Below, piece after piece: positions 26,771-34,330 of a stretch of DNA of 64,000 bases (positions are counted from its first letter, which is position 1; every line of letters starts with the position of its first letter). The stretch comes from Candidatus Rifleibacteriota bacterium. Its GTDB lineage: Bacteria > Muiribacteriota > Ozemobacteria > Ozemobacterales > Ozemobacteraceae. The translations under genes were made by a program, and so were the position numbers. The DNA lies in contig JAAYVD010000150.1 of NCBI GenBank assembly GCA_012517355.1, positions 1 through 64,000 of the forward strand, read 5' to 3'. Under the pieces are notes generated by a model. The model searched no databases, was not told the DNA's origin, and saw nothing but the letters and a program-made list of their open reading frames with translations.

Positions 26771-28030
26771 TTACCGGTCGCTTCCGTTCTCCGGGGAAGG
26801 GCCCGCGGAACGGAATCCGTCCGGCGTCCGGCCACCTCCGCCGGCGGTGGTTCCCTCGCGGCCCGGCATCCCGGTGGCGGCGGCCACAGGCCCGGCCACC
26901 TGGGGAACCAGGTCGATGATGACGATCTCGGGGGGGGCGAAGATCCGGATGGGTGGCCCCCAGGTGCCGGTTCCGCGGGTCAGGAAGAGGTGGCTGCGCC
27001 CGCCCAGGGGAGTCAGGCCGGGCCAGAAGCCGAAGGTGAGGCGGGGAACCACCGCGAAGGGGAAGATCTGCCCGCCGTGGGTGTGCCCCGACAGTTGCAG
27101 GTCGAAGTGGTCGCGGGCGGCCGGGTCGATCAACGGCTGGTGTTTGAGCAGGAGGCGGAACCCGGGAGAGGCGAGGGTGGCCAGCAGGCCAGCCTCGTCG
27201 GCCGTGGGCAGGCCAAGGCGCTGGGCCGTCGGGTCGTCGACCCCGATCACCCCGAGGAAGGGCGTGATCTGCCTCGCCTCGCCCCGCAGGAGGGTGAAAC
27301 CGCCGGCGATGTAGAGGGGAAGGATCTCCCCGAGCCCCGCGTAGAACTCATGGTTGCCCGTGACGGCCAGCTTGCCGGCGGGCGGGGTGATCGAGGCCCA
27401 GAGGGCGGCCACCTCCTCCCGCTCGTGGAGGAAGGAGTCGAACAGATCCCCGGTTCCCACGAGGAGATCGGGGGCCATCTCCCGGGCGAGGCGGGCGACG
27501 TTCTGCAGGCGGTGGTCGGGCTCGACCATGCCCAGGTGCAGGTCGGAGACCTGCATGATGCGGAACCGGGCAACGTCGGGGGGCAGGCCCGCCACCGGGA
27601 AGGTCAGGGTCCGGATGGCCACCTGGCGGGCTTCCCAGAAGCCATAGAGGGTCAGGGTGACGACGATGGCGAAGGGCAGCACGAACAGGGCGCGGGGGGT
27701 CGAAACCGTGGCGGCCCAGGGGCCGACCGGGTTTCCCAGGCGGCGCCCGAGGGTGAGCAGGAGGCGGGTGAACACCGACCAGCAGAAGAACTGGAAGACG
27801 CCCGCCATCCACAGGTAGGTGAAGAGTGCGGCCAGCCGCCGGGCCGGCACCGGCAAGGGGCCTGCGATCTGCATGAGCAGGATGGGGGACAGGGTCATGA
27901 CGACGAACAGGTATGCCGCCGGCCGGCCGGCCAGGGCCATTGGCAGCAGATCGGCCAGGCGCAGTCGCCACCAGGCATACCCGTTGAACCCGCCGTAGAT
28001 GGTGAGAAAAGCCAACGCGAAGAGGGCCAT
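26771..28030 (-). CDS. Membrane metallophosphoesterase (YkuE/YaeI-like)
   Basis: A 419-residue protein with about four N-terminal transmembrane helices (residues 1-20, 36-58, 65-90, 115-135) and a calcineurin-like phosphoesterase domain. The metal-binding motifs are in order: MQVSDLHLG, GTGDLFD, GNHEFY and SGHTHGGQ. Relatives (YkuE, YaeI, LpxG) act at the membrane surface; some cleave UDP-diacylglucosamine, but the substrate here is unknown. The last 40 residues are a Gly/Pro-rich tail ending beside an 81-bp element. The ATG at 28030 follows a TACCAT -10 box by only six bases, so the mRNA may be leaderless. Confidence 0.87.
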   Translation of the reverse strand: MALFALAFLTIYGGFNGYAWWRLRLADLLPMALAGRPAAYLFVVMTLSPILLMQIAGPLPVPARRLAALFTYLWMAGVFQFFCWSVFTRLLLTLGRRLGNPVGPWAATVSTPRALFVLPFAIVVTLTLYGFWEARQVAIRTLTFPVAGLPPDVARFRIMQVSDLHLGMVEPDHRLQNVARLAREMAPDLLVGTGDLFDSFLHEREEVAALWASITPPAGKLAVTGNHEFYAGLGEILPLYIAGGFTLLRGEARQITPFLGVIGVDDPTAQRLGLPTADEAGLLATLASPGFRLLLKHQPLIDPAARDHFDLQLSGHTHGGQIFPFAVVPRLTFGFWPGLTPLGGRSHLFLTRGTGTWGPPIRIFAPPEIVIIDLVPQVAGPVAAATGMPGREGTTAGGGGRTPDGFRSAGPSPENGSDR

Positions 28031-28036
28031 CCCCCT

Positions 28037-28060
28037 ATGGTATCGGAAAAAGGTGCCACC
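28037..28060 (-). promoter_or_regulatory. Promoter and GGTGGCACC motif of the metallophosphoesterase gene
   Basis: On the minus strand GGTGGCACC (28060-28052), TTTTTCCGA, then TACCAT (28042-28037), ending six bases before the ATG. The divergent ATP-grasp gene has the same motif followed by TACCAT. Confidence 0.5.
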
Positions 28061-28184
28061 GGAGCATTTTTTTCCGGGGCTCCTGGTGAGGGTTTGTGGC
28101 CATCGAGGTGTCCCGGTTTGTCCGGTGGGCGGGCCGGACGGAAGGCGGGTCGGGCGGAAGGGCGGCGGGCGGCGTCGACCAGCA

Positions 28185-28221
28185 GGGACTCCTTGGCCCG
28201 CCGTCAACCCGCATCCAGAGC
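28185..28221 (+). repeat. 36-bp dispersed repeat
   Basis: GGGACTCCTTGGCCCG..., ending CAACCCGCATCCAGAGC. It matches the two copies at 17619-17739 and the one at 54652-54687. Nothing else is seen in the 28061-28238 part of the gap. Confidence 0.6.
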
Positions 28222-28238
28222 GGGCCAGAAAAATGCAT

Positions 28239-28268
28239 GGTGGCACCATTTTCCGATTGTGGTACCAT
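28239..28268 (+). promoter_or_regulatory. Promoter and GGTGGCACC motif of the ATP-grasp/esterase operon
   Basis: GGTGGCACC (28239-28247) followed by ATTTTCCGATTGTGG and TACCAT (28263-28268). It mirrors the divergent promoter at 28037-28060, so the two genes may share a regulator. Confidence 0.45.
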
Positions 28269-28329
28269 GGGGGCCACCGCGGGGCGGGGTCTGTCGCCCT
28301 GAACGATCGTCCGGTCCGGAGAAACCGCC

Positions 28330-29490
28330 ATGAATCTCGTCCATCTGTCGGCGCATTTTCCGCGCCATTACGCGCTGTTCACGCAGCGACTGGCCGAGCA
28401 CGGGGTGAAGGTGTTCGGCGTCACCGACCAGCCCGACGAGGCGCTGCCCGACGACCTGCGCCGGGCGTTGACCGGGCATTACCGCGTCGACCGGCTCGAC
28501 GACACCGGGCAGGTGCTGCAGGCCTGCCGCCATTTCCGCGATCACTGGGGCCGGATCGACCGGGTCGAGTCGCACCTCGAGCCCTGGATCGAGCTGGAGG
28601 CGGCGGTGCGCGAGGCCTTCGACATTCCGGGCCTCCGCCCCGGCGACCTGCAGTTCATGAAGCGGAAATCGCTGATGAAGCAGGTCTTCGCGCGGGCCAA
28701 GGTGCCCACGGCGCGGGGCGTGCTGGTCGGCACGTTCGGACAGTGCCGCGATTTCATCAGGGGCCGGTTCCCCGCCTTCATCAAGCCCGATTCCGGGGTC
28801 GGGGCGGGCGACACCTACACCATCCGTTCCGAGGACGATCTCCGCGACTTCTTCGCGAAGAAGGGGGATTACCCCTACTTCCTCGAAGAGTATCTGGAAG
28901 GGGTCATCGAGTCGTTCGACGGGCTCACCGACCGCGAGGGGGAGCTGGCATTCTGCACGGGCCACGTCTTCAACAACGACATCCACAAGATCGTGAAGCT
29001 CAACCAGAACCTGAACTACTACAATTTCCGGCAGGTGCCGGCCGATCTCGAGCGGCTGGGCCGGGCCGTCGTGGGTGCTGCGGGCATCCGGGAGAAGTTC
29101 TTCCACATCGAGTTCTACCGGCAGCCTGACGGGCAGCTGCGGGGCCTGGAGATCAACATGCGGCCGCCGGGCGGGCTGACCACGCACATGTTCAACTATT
29201 CGTCCGACATCGACGTCTACGACTGGTGGGCGGCGGTCGTCGCCCAGGGCCGGCGCGAGTTCACGTATGAGCGCCGGTATCACTGCGCCTATGTCGGCCG
29301 CAAGAACGATCGCGAGTACCGCCATTCCCACGACGACATCGTGCGGCGATGCGGCCCCGGCCTGGTCCACCACCAGCCCATGAACCCCATCGAATACCCG
29401 GTCATGGGGCATGTGGCCTACCTGGTCCGTTCCCCCGACGAGGGAGAGGTCAGGGACATGATCGCCTACATCCAGCAGGAGGCCGTATGA
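28330..29490 (+). CDS. ATP-grasp family ligase
   Basis: A 386-residue protein with the ATP-grasp fold. It has an N-terminal Rossmann-like domain, the nucleotide-binding strand FPAFIKPDSGVGAGDTYTI (the catalytic Lys binds ATP phosphate), the adenine-contact segment YFLEEYLEG, and the metal ligands in EINMRPPGG. The family joins a carboxylate to an amine or thiol through an acyl-phosphate. The substrate is unknown. Its stop overlaps the start of an esterase gene (ATGA), so the two proteins are made together and probably act in one pathway. The upstream gap holds a promoter and a repeat. Confidence 0.85.
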   Translation: MNLVHLSAHFPRHYALFTQRLAEHGVKVFGVTDQPDEALPDDLRRALTGHYRVDRLDDTGQVLQACRHFRDHWGRIDRVESHLEPWIELEAAVREAFDIPGLRPGDLQFMKRKSLMKQVFARAKVPTARGVLVGTFGQCRDFIRGRFPAFIKPDSGVGAGDTYTIRSEDDLRDFFAKKGDYPYFLEEYLEGVIESFDGLTDREGELAFCTGHVFNNDIHKIVKLNQNLNYYNFRQVPADLERLGRAVVGAAGIREKFFHIEFYRQPDGQLRGLEINMRPPGGLTTHMFNYSSDIDVYDWWAAVVAQGRREFTYERRYHCAYVGRKNDREYRHSHDDIVRRCGPGLVHHQPMNPIEYPVMGHVAYLVRSPDEGEVRDMIAYIQQEAV

Positions 29491-30293
29491 AGCGGACCTA
29501 TCTGTCCATTCCCAGCAAGGCCGTCGGTCGCCCGCTCGAGATGCTCGTGTTTGGCCACCGGGGCAAGCCGCTGCTCGTCTTTCCCAGCAGCAGCGGACGG
29601 TTCTTCGATTTCGAGAACTTCGCGATGATCGAGACCATCGGCCCCTTCATCCATGACGGGAAGGTGCAGGTCTACTGCGTCGACGGCCTCGATCACGAAT
29701 CGTGGTTCGCCAACGCGCACCCGGCCGACAAGGCGCGACGGGCCAACGACTACGATTGGGCCATCACCCACGACGTGGTGCCCTTCATCATCGAGGACGG
29801 CCACCCGGGGGCCGGCATCGCGGTCACCGGCGTCAGCTTCGGGGCCTACCACTCGGCCAACTTCTTCCTGCGACACCCGGACCTGTTCGACATCGCCCTG
29901 TGCATGAGCGGGAACTACTCGATCTCCTTCGCGGTCGGCGATTTCCGCAACGACGACGTGTTCTACAACGACCCGCTGATGTACCTGCCGGGGCTGCAGG
30001 ACCCCTGGTATCTCGACAACCTGCGGCGGGACCTGCTGATCATGTGCGCCGGGCAGGGCCCCTGGGAGGAATGGAACGGGGAGGCGGCCGCCGTGTCGGC
30101 CCACCTCAACGCCAAGAACGTGCCGCACCTGTTCGACCTGTGGGGCCCTGACGTGGCCCACGACTGGCCATGGTGGAAGCGGATGATCGTGCACTTCCTG
30201 GGCAAGCTCGACCGGGCGGGGTTCCTGACGAACAACGGGCGGCTGACCCGGCTCGACGTCACCGGCTTCCTCAACAACTACCCCCACCTCTGA
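29487..30293 (+). CDS. Esterase-like alpha/beta hydrolase
   Basis: A 268-residue alpha/beta hydrolase of the putative-esterase type (esterase D / PF00756-like). The nucleophile elbow is G-V-S-F-G in VTGVSFGAYHSANFFL (Ser about 117). A late Asp and His are available in DLWGPDVAHDWPWWKRM. No signal peptide is present, so it is cytoplasmic. AGGAGG precedes the start, which overlaps the stop of the ATP-grasp gene. The pairing suggests it hydrolyses or edits the product or substrate of the ligase; this is inference. Confidence 0.83.
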   Translation: MKRTYLSIPSKAVGRPLEMLVFGHRGKPLLVFPSSSGRFFDFENFAMIETIGPFIHDGKVQVYCVDGLDHESWFANAHPADKARRANDYDWAITHDVVPFIIEDGHPGAGIAVTGVSFGAYHSANFFLRHPDLFDIALCMSGNYSISFAVGDFRNDDVFYNDPLMYLPGLQDPWYLDNLRRDLLIMCAGQGPWEEWNGEAAAVSAHLNAKNVPHLFDLWGPDVAHDWPWWKRMIVHFLGKLDRAGFLTNNGRLTRLDVTGFLNNYPHL

Positions 30294-30353
30294 TCGCCCG
30301 ACCGGAATCTGGGTTTTTCGAACCGCGCCGCTGACCGCCCGATCGGAATCTGG
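30293..30353 (+). repeat. Pair of 21-bp direct repeats after the esterase gene
   Basis: GATCGCCCGACCGGAATCTG at 30293 and GACCGCCCGATCGGAATCTG at 30333, 40 bp apart, differ by two opposite C/T changes. The rest of 30294-30456 shows nothing. Confidence 0.6.
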
Positions 30354-30456
30354 TCCATCCGGCCGGCGTCGGGGGATCCTGCCCGGCGGGGAGGGGCGGC
30401 GGAGGAACCGTTCCTTCGGAACGTCGGAGGGGTCGTGGTTGGGGGGCGCCCGACCT

Positions 30457-31812
30457 TCAGGCGGGCCAGCGGGCGAGGAAGTCGGGGACGCGGAACTTGG
30501 AGCGGCAGCCGTTGGCCGTCATGCAGCGGATGGTGCCGAAGATGGGCCGGTTGGCCCAGGGGCGGTCGTGGACGCCGCCGAGGCTCCAGGCGACGCCGAC
30601 GTAGCCGTTGGGGTCGCGGCCGTCGAGTTCCCAGGTGTCGTTGAGGGTGAGGGCGATGCGGTGGGCCTCGGCCACGGTCGGGGTCCATTCCAGGATCTTC
30701 TTGGCCCAGTACATGCGGAGGTAACCGTGCATCTTGCCGGTGCGGATCATCTGGCGCTGGGCGGCGTTCCACAGGTCGTCGTGGGTGCGGGCGGCGGCGA
30801 AGGTGTCGAGGTCGTAGAGGTGCTCGCGGGGATCGTGGGCGTGCAGGGCCAGGGTCTTTTTCGCCCAGGCCGGATAGCCTTCGGGCGTGTCGTAGGACGG
30901 GTTGTACAAACAGAAATTGTCTGACAATTCGCGGCGGACCACCAGTTCTTCGAGGAAGGCCAGCCGCGCTTCGTCGGGCGCGGCCGCGGGGCCGGCGGCC
31001 AGGGCGGCGCGCTGGGCGGAGAGGTGGCCGAAGTGCAGCCACGGGGAGAGGTTCGAGGTGCCGTCGCGGGTCGGGTCGTTGCGGGTCAGGGCATAGGTGC
31101 GCAGGGGGCCGGCCACGAACCGCTGCAGGTGGGCCCGGGCGGCGGCCGGGCCGGGGTCGAGCCAGTCGACCGGGGGGACGGGGCGGGCTCCGGCCACCGC
31201 CTGCCGCACCCCCTCCCAGTCGGTCGGGGGGGGCAAATGGGAGGGCGCGGAAGGAGGATCGAGGGGGGGGAACTCCTCGAGCCAGTCGGACAGGGACCGG
31301 TTGAGTTTGAGACGGAGGGTGCGGGCGGCGAACTCCTGCTTGGGCGAGGCCAGCCAGCACGGCACGATGTTGTGGGCATCGGCCTCGACCACGGGCAGGC
31401 CGGTGGCCTCGGCCAGACCGGCCATCCATCGGCGTTTGTGACGCAGGGGGCTGAAGTCGGTGACGACCTCGCCTATCTTGTACTTTCGGCAAAAACGTAT
31501 CAATTCCGCCGGCGGATCACCGGTGAGCAGGTGGAAGGGGATGCCCTGGCGGCGCAGGGTGGCCTCGACCTCCTCCAACCCCCGCACCAGGAAGTCCCAG
31601 GCCCGGCGGGTGGCACCGGGGAAGGCCGGGTCGAGGGCGAAGGCCACGTGCAGGGTTGTGCGGCGCTGCCGGGCGAGGTCGGCGGCATGGAGGAGGGCCC
31701 AGTTGTCATCGACCCGCTGATCGCGGGACATCCAGTGGAGGACGGGGCCAGGGCGGCGGTTCCCCTCGTGCAGGAGGCGGGCCCGGCGGGCGGGATCGCC
31801 CGGGCGGGTCAT
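30457..31812 (-). CDS. Class II deoxyribodipyrimidine photolyase
   Basis: A 451-residue protein with all the marks of class II CPD photolyases, which use FAD and light to split cyclobutane pyrimidine dimers. Near the N-terminus it has LHWMSRDQRVDDNWALLHA. The C-terminal FAD domain carries RRELSDNFCLYNPSYD, QMIRTGKMHGYLRMYWAKK, LDGRDPNGYVGVAWSLGGVHD and CRSKFRV, matching the class in order. Length is typical. Its ATG overlaps the stop of lgt (ATGA), an unusual pairing of DNA repair with lipoprotein processing. The stop is followed by a 160-bp gap. Confidence 0.94.
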   Translation of the reverse strand: MTRPGDPARRARLLHEGNRRPGPVLHWMSRDQRVDDNWALLHAADLARQRRTTLHVAFALDPAFPGATRRAWDFLVRGLEEVEATLRRQGIPFHLLTGDPPAELIRFCRKYKIGEVVTDFSPLRHKRRWMAGLAEATGLPVVEADAHNIVPCWLASPKQEFAARTLRLKLNRSLSDWLEEFPPLDPPSAPSHLPPPTDWEGVRQAVAGARPVPPVDWLDPGPAAARAHLQRFVAGPLRTYALTRNDPTRDGTSNLSPWLHFGHLSAQRAALAAGPAAAPDEARLAFLEELVVRRELSDNFCLYNPSYDTPEGYPAWAKKTLALHAHDPREHLYDLDTFAAARTHDDLWNAAQRQMIRTGKMHGYLRMYWAKKILEWTPTVAEAHRIALTLNDTWELDGRDPNGYVGVAWSLGGVHDRPWANRPIFGTIRCMTANGCRSKFRVPDFLARWPA

Positions 31813-32864
31813 GGGGTGGGCCGGGCCGGGGGCGGTTGGCGCGGCGAGTCGGCCGTTCCTGTGCCTGGCGGCGGGTTCCCGGGCGGCTGGCCGGGGGCCG
31901 CCGGGGTCGGGGGTGGCACCTCGCCGTGATCCGGCGACAGGTCGGGGCTGATGGTTCCCGGGCCGGCGACGGGCAGGGCGGTGGGACCGGCGGGGCCGGC
32001 GCCCGGGTCGGCGGGGCCGCCGGGCCCGGTCGTGACGGCTTCGGGTGCCGGGGAAGGAGAGGTCGTGTCCCCGACCGCCAGCACCAGGAGGCTCAGGGCC
32101 ATCAACCCGATCGATCCGAGCTGGCCCGAGGTGAACCCCCCCCACATGGCGGGGTTGAGGCGGATGAACTCCACGGCGAAGCGCGCCGCTCCGAACCAGG
32201 CCAGGAAGGCGGCGAAACGCCGCCCCGGGCCGATCCGCCACCGGAAGGCGAGGAGGACGGCGAGGAGGGCGAAGGCTGACAGCGATTCATACAGGGGGGT
32301 CGGGTGGACGGGAATGTCGACCGGGACGGGCTGGCCGGGGAACCGTTCCATGAACCGCTTCACCAGGAGCTGGTTCTGAGCCGCCAGGGTGGGCACCAGG
32401 CCATGGGGGAAGGTCATGCCGCACCAGGACAAGGTGGGGATTCCGTAGCAGCCGTCGCCCGCGGCGATGCATCCGAGGCGGCCCACCGCGTACCCGACGG
32501 CCAGGCCGGGGGAGCAGAGGTCGGCGATTTTCAGGAACGGCTGGTCCTCGCGCCGGATGCGGATCCAGCAGAGGGAGATGGCCAGGACGTAGCCGCCGAT
32601 GACCGAGAAACCGGTGGCTGAAAACAGATAGGGAACCGGGTTCCGCAGGAAATCGGCGAAATTCTCCACGATGTACAGGAGCCGCGAGCCGACCAGCCCG
32701 CCGACGATGGCGAGGAGGTAGATGTCCCAGGCCAGCACGGTGTCGAGGGCGTTGCGACGGAATTCGCGGTTGGTGATCAGGATGGCGGATCCGAACGCCA
32801 GCGCCAGGAGGACGCCGTACGAGCCGATCCGGATGGGGCCCCACTCGAAAAGAATCGGATGCAT
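31809..32864 (-). CDS. lgt: Prolipoprotein diacylglyceryl transferase
   Basis: A 351-residue multi-span membrane enzyme that moves diacylglycerol onto the lipobox cysteine of exported lipoproteins; two lipoprotein substrates are encoded in this window. The family signature appears as GRLGCIAAGDGCYG (128-141), with the N-terminal HPILFEWGPIRIGSYGVLLA and the HPTPLYES motif. About seven helices are visible. After residue 270 there is an 80-residue Pro/Gly-rich tail not found in typical Lgt. The start ATG lies seven bases after a TGCTATCCT extended -10, suggesting a leaderless message. Confidence 0.95.
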   Translation of the reverse strand: MHPILFEWGPIRIGSYGVLLALAFGSAILITNREFRRNALDTVLAWDIYLLAIVGGLVGSRLLYIVENFADFLRNPVPYLFSATGFSVIGGYVLAISLCWIRIRREDQPFLKIADLCSPGLAVGYAVGRLGCIAAGDGCYGIPTLSWCGMTFPHGLVPTLAAQNQLLVKRFMERFPGQPVPVDIPVHPTPLYESLSAFALLAVLLAFRWRIGPGRRFAAFLAWFGAARFAVEFIRLNPAMWGGFTSGQLGSIGLMALSLLVLAVGDTTSPSPAPEAVTTGPGGPADPGAGPAGPTALPVAGPGTISPDLSPDHGEVPPPTPAAPGQPPGNPPPGTGTADSPRQPPPARPTP

Positions 32865-32871
32865 GGCGTGC

Positions 32872-32880
32872 AGGATAGCA
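32872..32880 (-). promoter_or_regulatory. Extended -10 box giving a probable leaderless lgt mRNA
   Basis: TGCTATCCT on the minus strand ends seven bases before the lgt ATG at 32864. No ribosome-binding site fits between. Confidence 0.5.
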
Positions 32881-32911
32881 CCTGGCAGGGGAATGGGAAA
32901 GCGAAAATGGC

Positions 32912-33079
32912 GACTTCAGCCTTTCGACAGAAACCTCGAGGGCGGCAGGGGAACGGGGGAGGGGGGGGGAAGGGGCGAAGGGAGTCGGCAGCACGATCGG
33001 CACGGTCAGAATCGATGGGTGGATGATGAACGGGCCATCGATGCGTCAGTCGAAACGCTGGGGTGTCCGGAAATGAGGA
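32912..33079 (+). repeat. 160-bp dispersed repeat, copy 3
   Basis: Matches 17788-17950 on the same strand and 12071-12228 on the other. The remaining 33080-33307 stretch is purine-rich on the plus strand and holds nothing that I recognise. Confidence 0.75.
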
Positions 33080-33307
33080 AGTGTTGAGGAAGCGGGGAAA
33101 AGGGGGAATGGGCCCTTGGAGATGTGGGGAAGAGGGGAAATGACGAAGAGTGGCCAAGCGGAGGGGGAGAAGCGCCAGGAGCCTGGGGTTGGGGCTCGGG
33201 GGATGGGGCAAGGAGGTGGGAGGAAAGATCGGGTGGGGGGTTGCCAGCGAGGGCCGGGTGGAAGTACAAAGAGGAAGCAGGCATCGACCGTTCCGGGAGC
33301 GATGATT

Positions 33308-33388
33308 CCGCCCGCAGGATGTCGGAAGGGCTTCCCCCTTGCGGCCATGGCTGGCGGCCCGAAACCCCCGTTCCGCGCATGGCCAGGG
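33308..33388 (-). repeat. 81-bp palindromic element upstream of the cyclase gene
   Basis: Reverse orientation: terminal palindrome CCGCCCGCAGGATGTCGG, then CTTGCGGCCATGGCTGGCGG, then the core GAAACCCCCGTTCCGCGC. It lies 50 bp upstream of the cyclase start. Confidence 0.7.
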
Positions 33389-33437
33389 GGCTGCCCGAGG
33401 GGCCGTCCGGACGGGAAAGCCGGCGAGGAGGAACACC

Positions 33438-34163
33438 ATGGGATTCACCCGCAGCGTGGGCATCAGCGCTTCCGAGGACCGTCTGGGCAAGCTCATCCAG
33501 GAGCGGTTGCGGCCGGGCGCCGACAAGGAGAGCATCGACCGGCGCATCTGGAACCTGTTCGGCGAGGAATGGTGCGTCATGTTCACCGACCTGTCCGGCT
33601 TCTCGCGCGGGGTGGCCGAATTCGGCATCATCCACTTCCTGCAGATCATCTACGAGTCGCAGCGCATCCTGATCCCCATCATCGAAAACCATGAGGGCAT
33701 CCTGTTGAAGACCGAGGGCGACAGCCTGCTGGTCATCTTCCGCAAGGTCGACCGCGCCCTCGAGGCCGCCGTCGCCATGCAGATGGCCCTGCACCTCTAC
33801 AACGTCGACCGGGACGAAACCGAGAAGGTGCTCCTGTGCGTCGGTCTCGGGTTTGGCAAGGTGCTGCGGATCGGGGATGCGGACGCCTTCGGGGCCGAGG
33901 TGAACGCGGCCAGCAAGCTGGGCGAGGATTCGGCCAAGCCCTGGGAGATCCTGGTCACCGAGGCGGTGCAGGCGGCCGGCGCTCCGCCCGCTGGCGTGGC
34001 CTTCCTGCCCACCGACATGGAGGTGCCCGGCGGGGGGAAGGTCTTCCGGGTCGAGTATGCCCTCGACGGCTCCTCCACCCGTCCGGCCGGAGGGACCATC
34101 GTTCCCCCGCGCCCGAAGGTCCTGCACAGCCCTCCCACCGCCCGGGATCTCAAACACCGCTGA
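33438..34163 (+). CDS. Class III adenylate/guanylate cyclase domain protein
   Basis: A 241-residue cytoplasmic protein with one class III nucleotidyl cyclase domain. The metal-binding aspartates are Asp51 in VMFTDLSGFS and Asp95 in KTEGDSLLVIF. The segment GFGKVLRIGDADAFGAEVNAASKL matches the later conserved part of the fold. No sensor or membrane domain is attached, so regulation must come from elsewhere. Base-specifying residues cannot be assigned confidently, so cAMP or cGMP are both possible. GGAGGAA precedes the start. An 81-bp element lies just upstream. Confidence 0.88.
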   Translation: MGFTRSVGISASEDRLGKLIQERLRPGADKESIDRRIWNLFGEEWCVMFTDLSGFSRGVAEFGIIHFLQIIYESQRILIPIIENHEGILLKTEGDSLLVIFRKVDRALEAAVAMQMALHLYNVDRDETEKVLLCVGLGFGKVLRIGDADAFGAEVNAASKLGEDSAKPWEILVTEAVQAAGAPPAGVAFLPTDMEVPGGGKVFRVEYALDGSSTRPAGGTIVPPRPKVLHSPPTARDLKHR

Positions 34164-34330
34164 ACGGCCGCACCGTCCGGTGAGCAGGTCTCCCGGCAAG
34201 CGGGCCAGCGGGCAGGGCATCGCCTGCCGGTGGCACGATTCCGGAGAAGCACCCGGGGTGGTCCCCTGTTGCAATCGGCCGACCGCCCGTGGTGGTCGCG
34301 CCTGGAAGTCGTGCCGGCCCAGAATCTGCG

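Noticed and set aside
25349-28333. A 994-codon plus-strand open frame
   Set aside because: It is antisense to the HEAT and metallophosphoesterase genes and runs through an intergenic repeat; no start signals.
33124-33437. An ORF in the purine-rich stretch upstream of the cyclase
   Set aside because: The translation is Gly/Arg/Glu low complexity, crosses a palindromic element and lacks a start signal.
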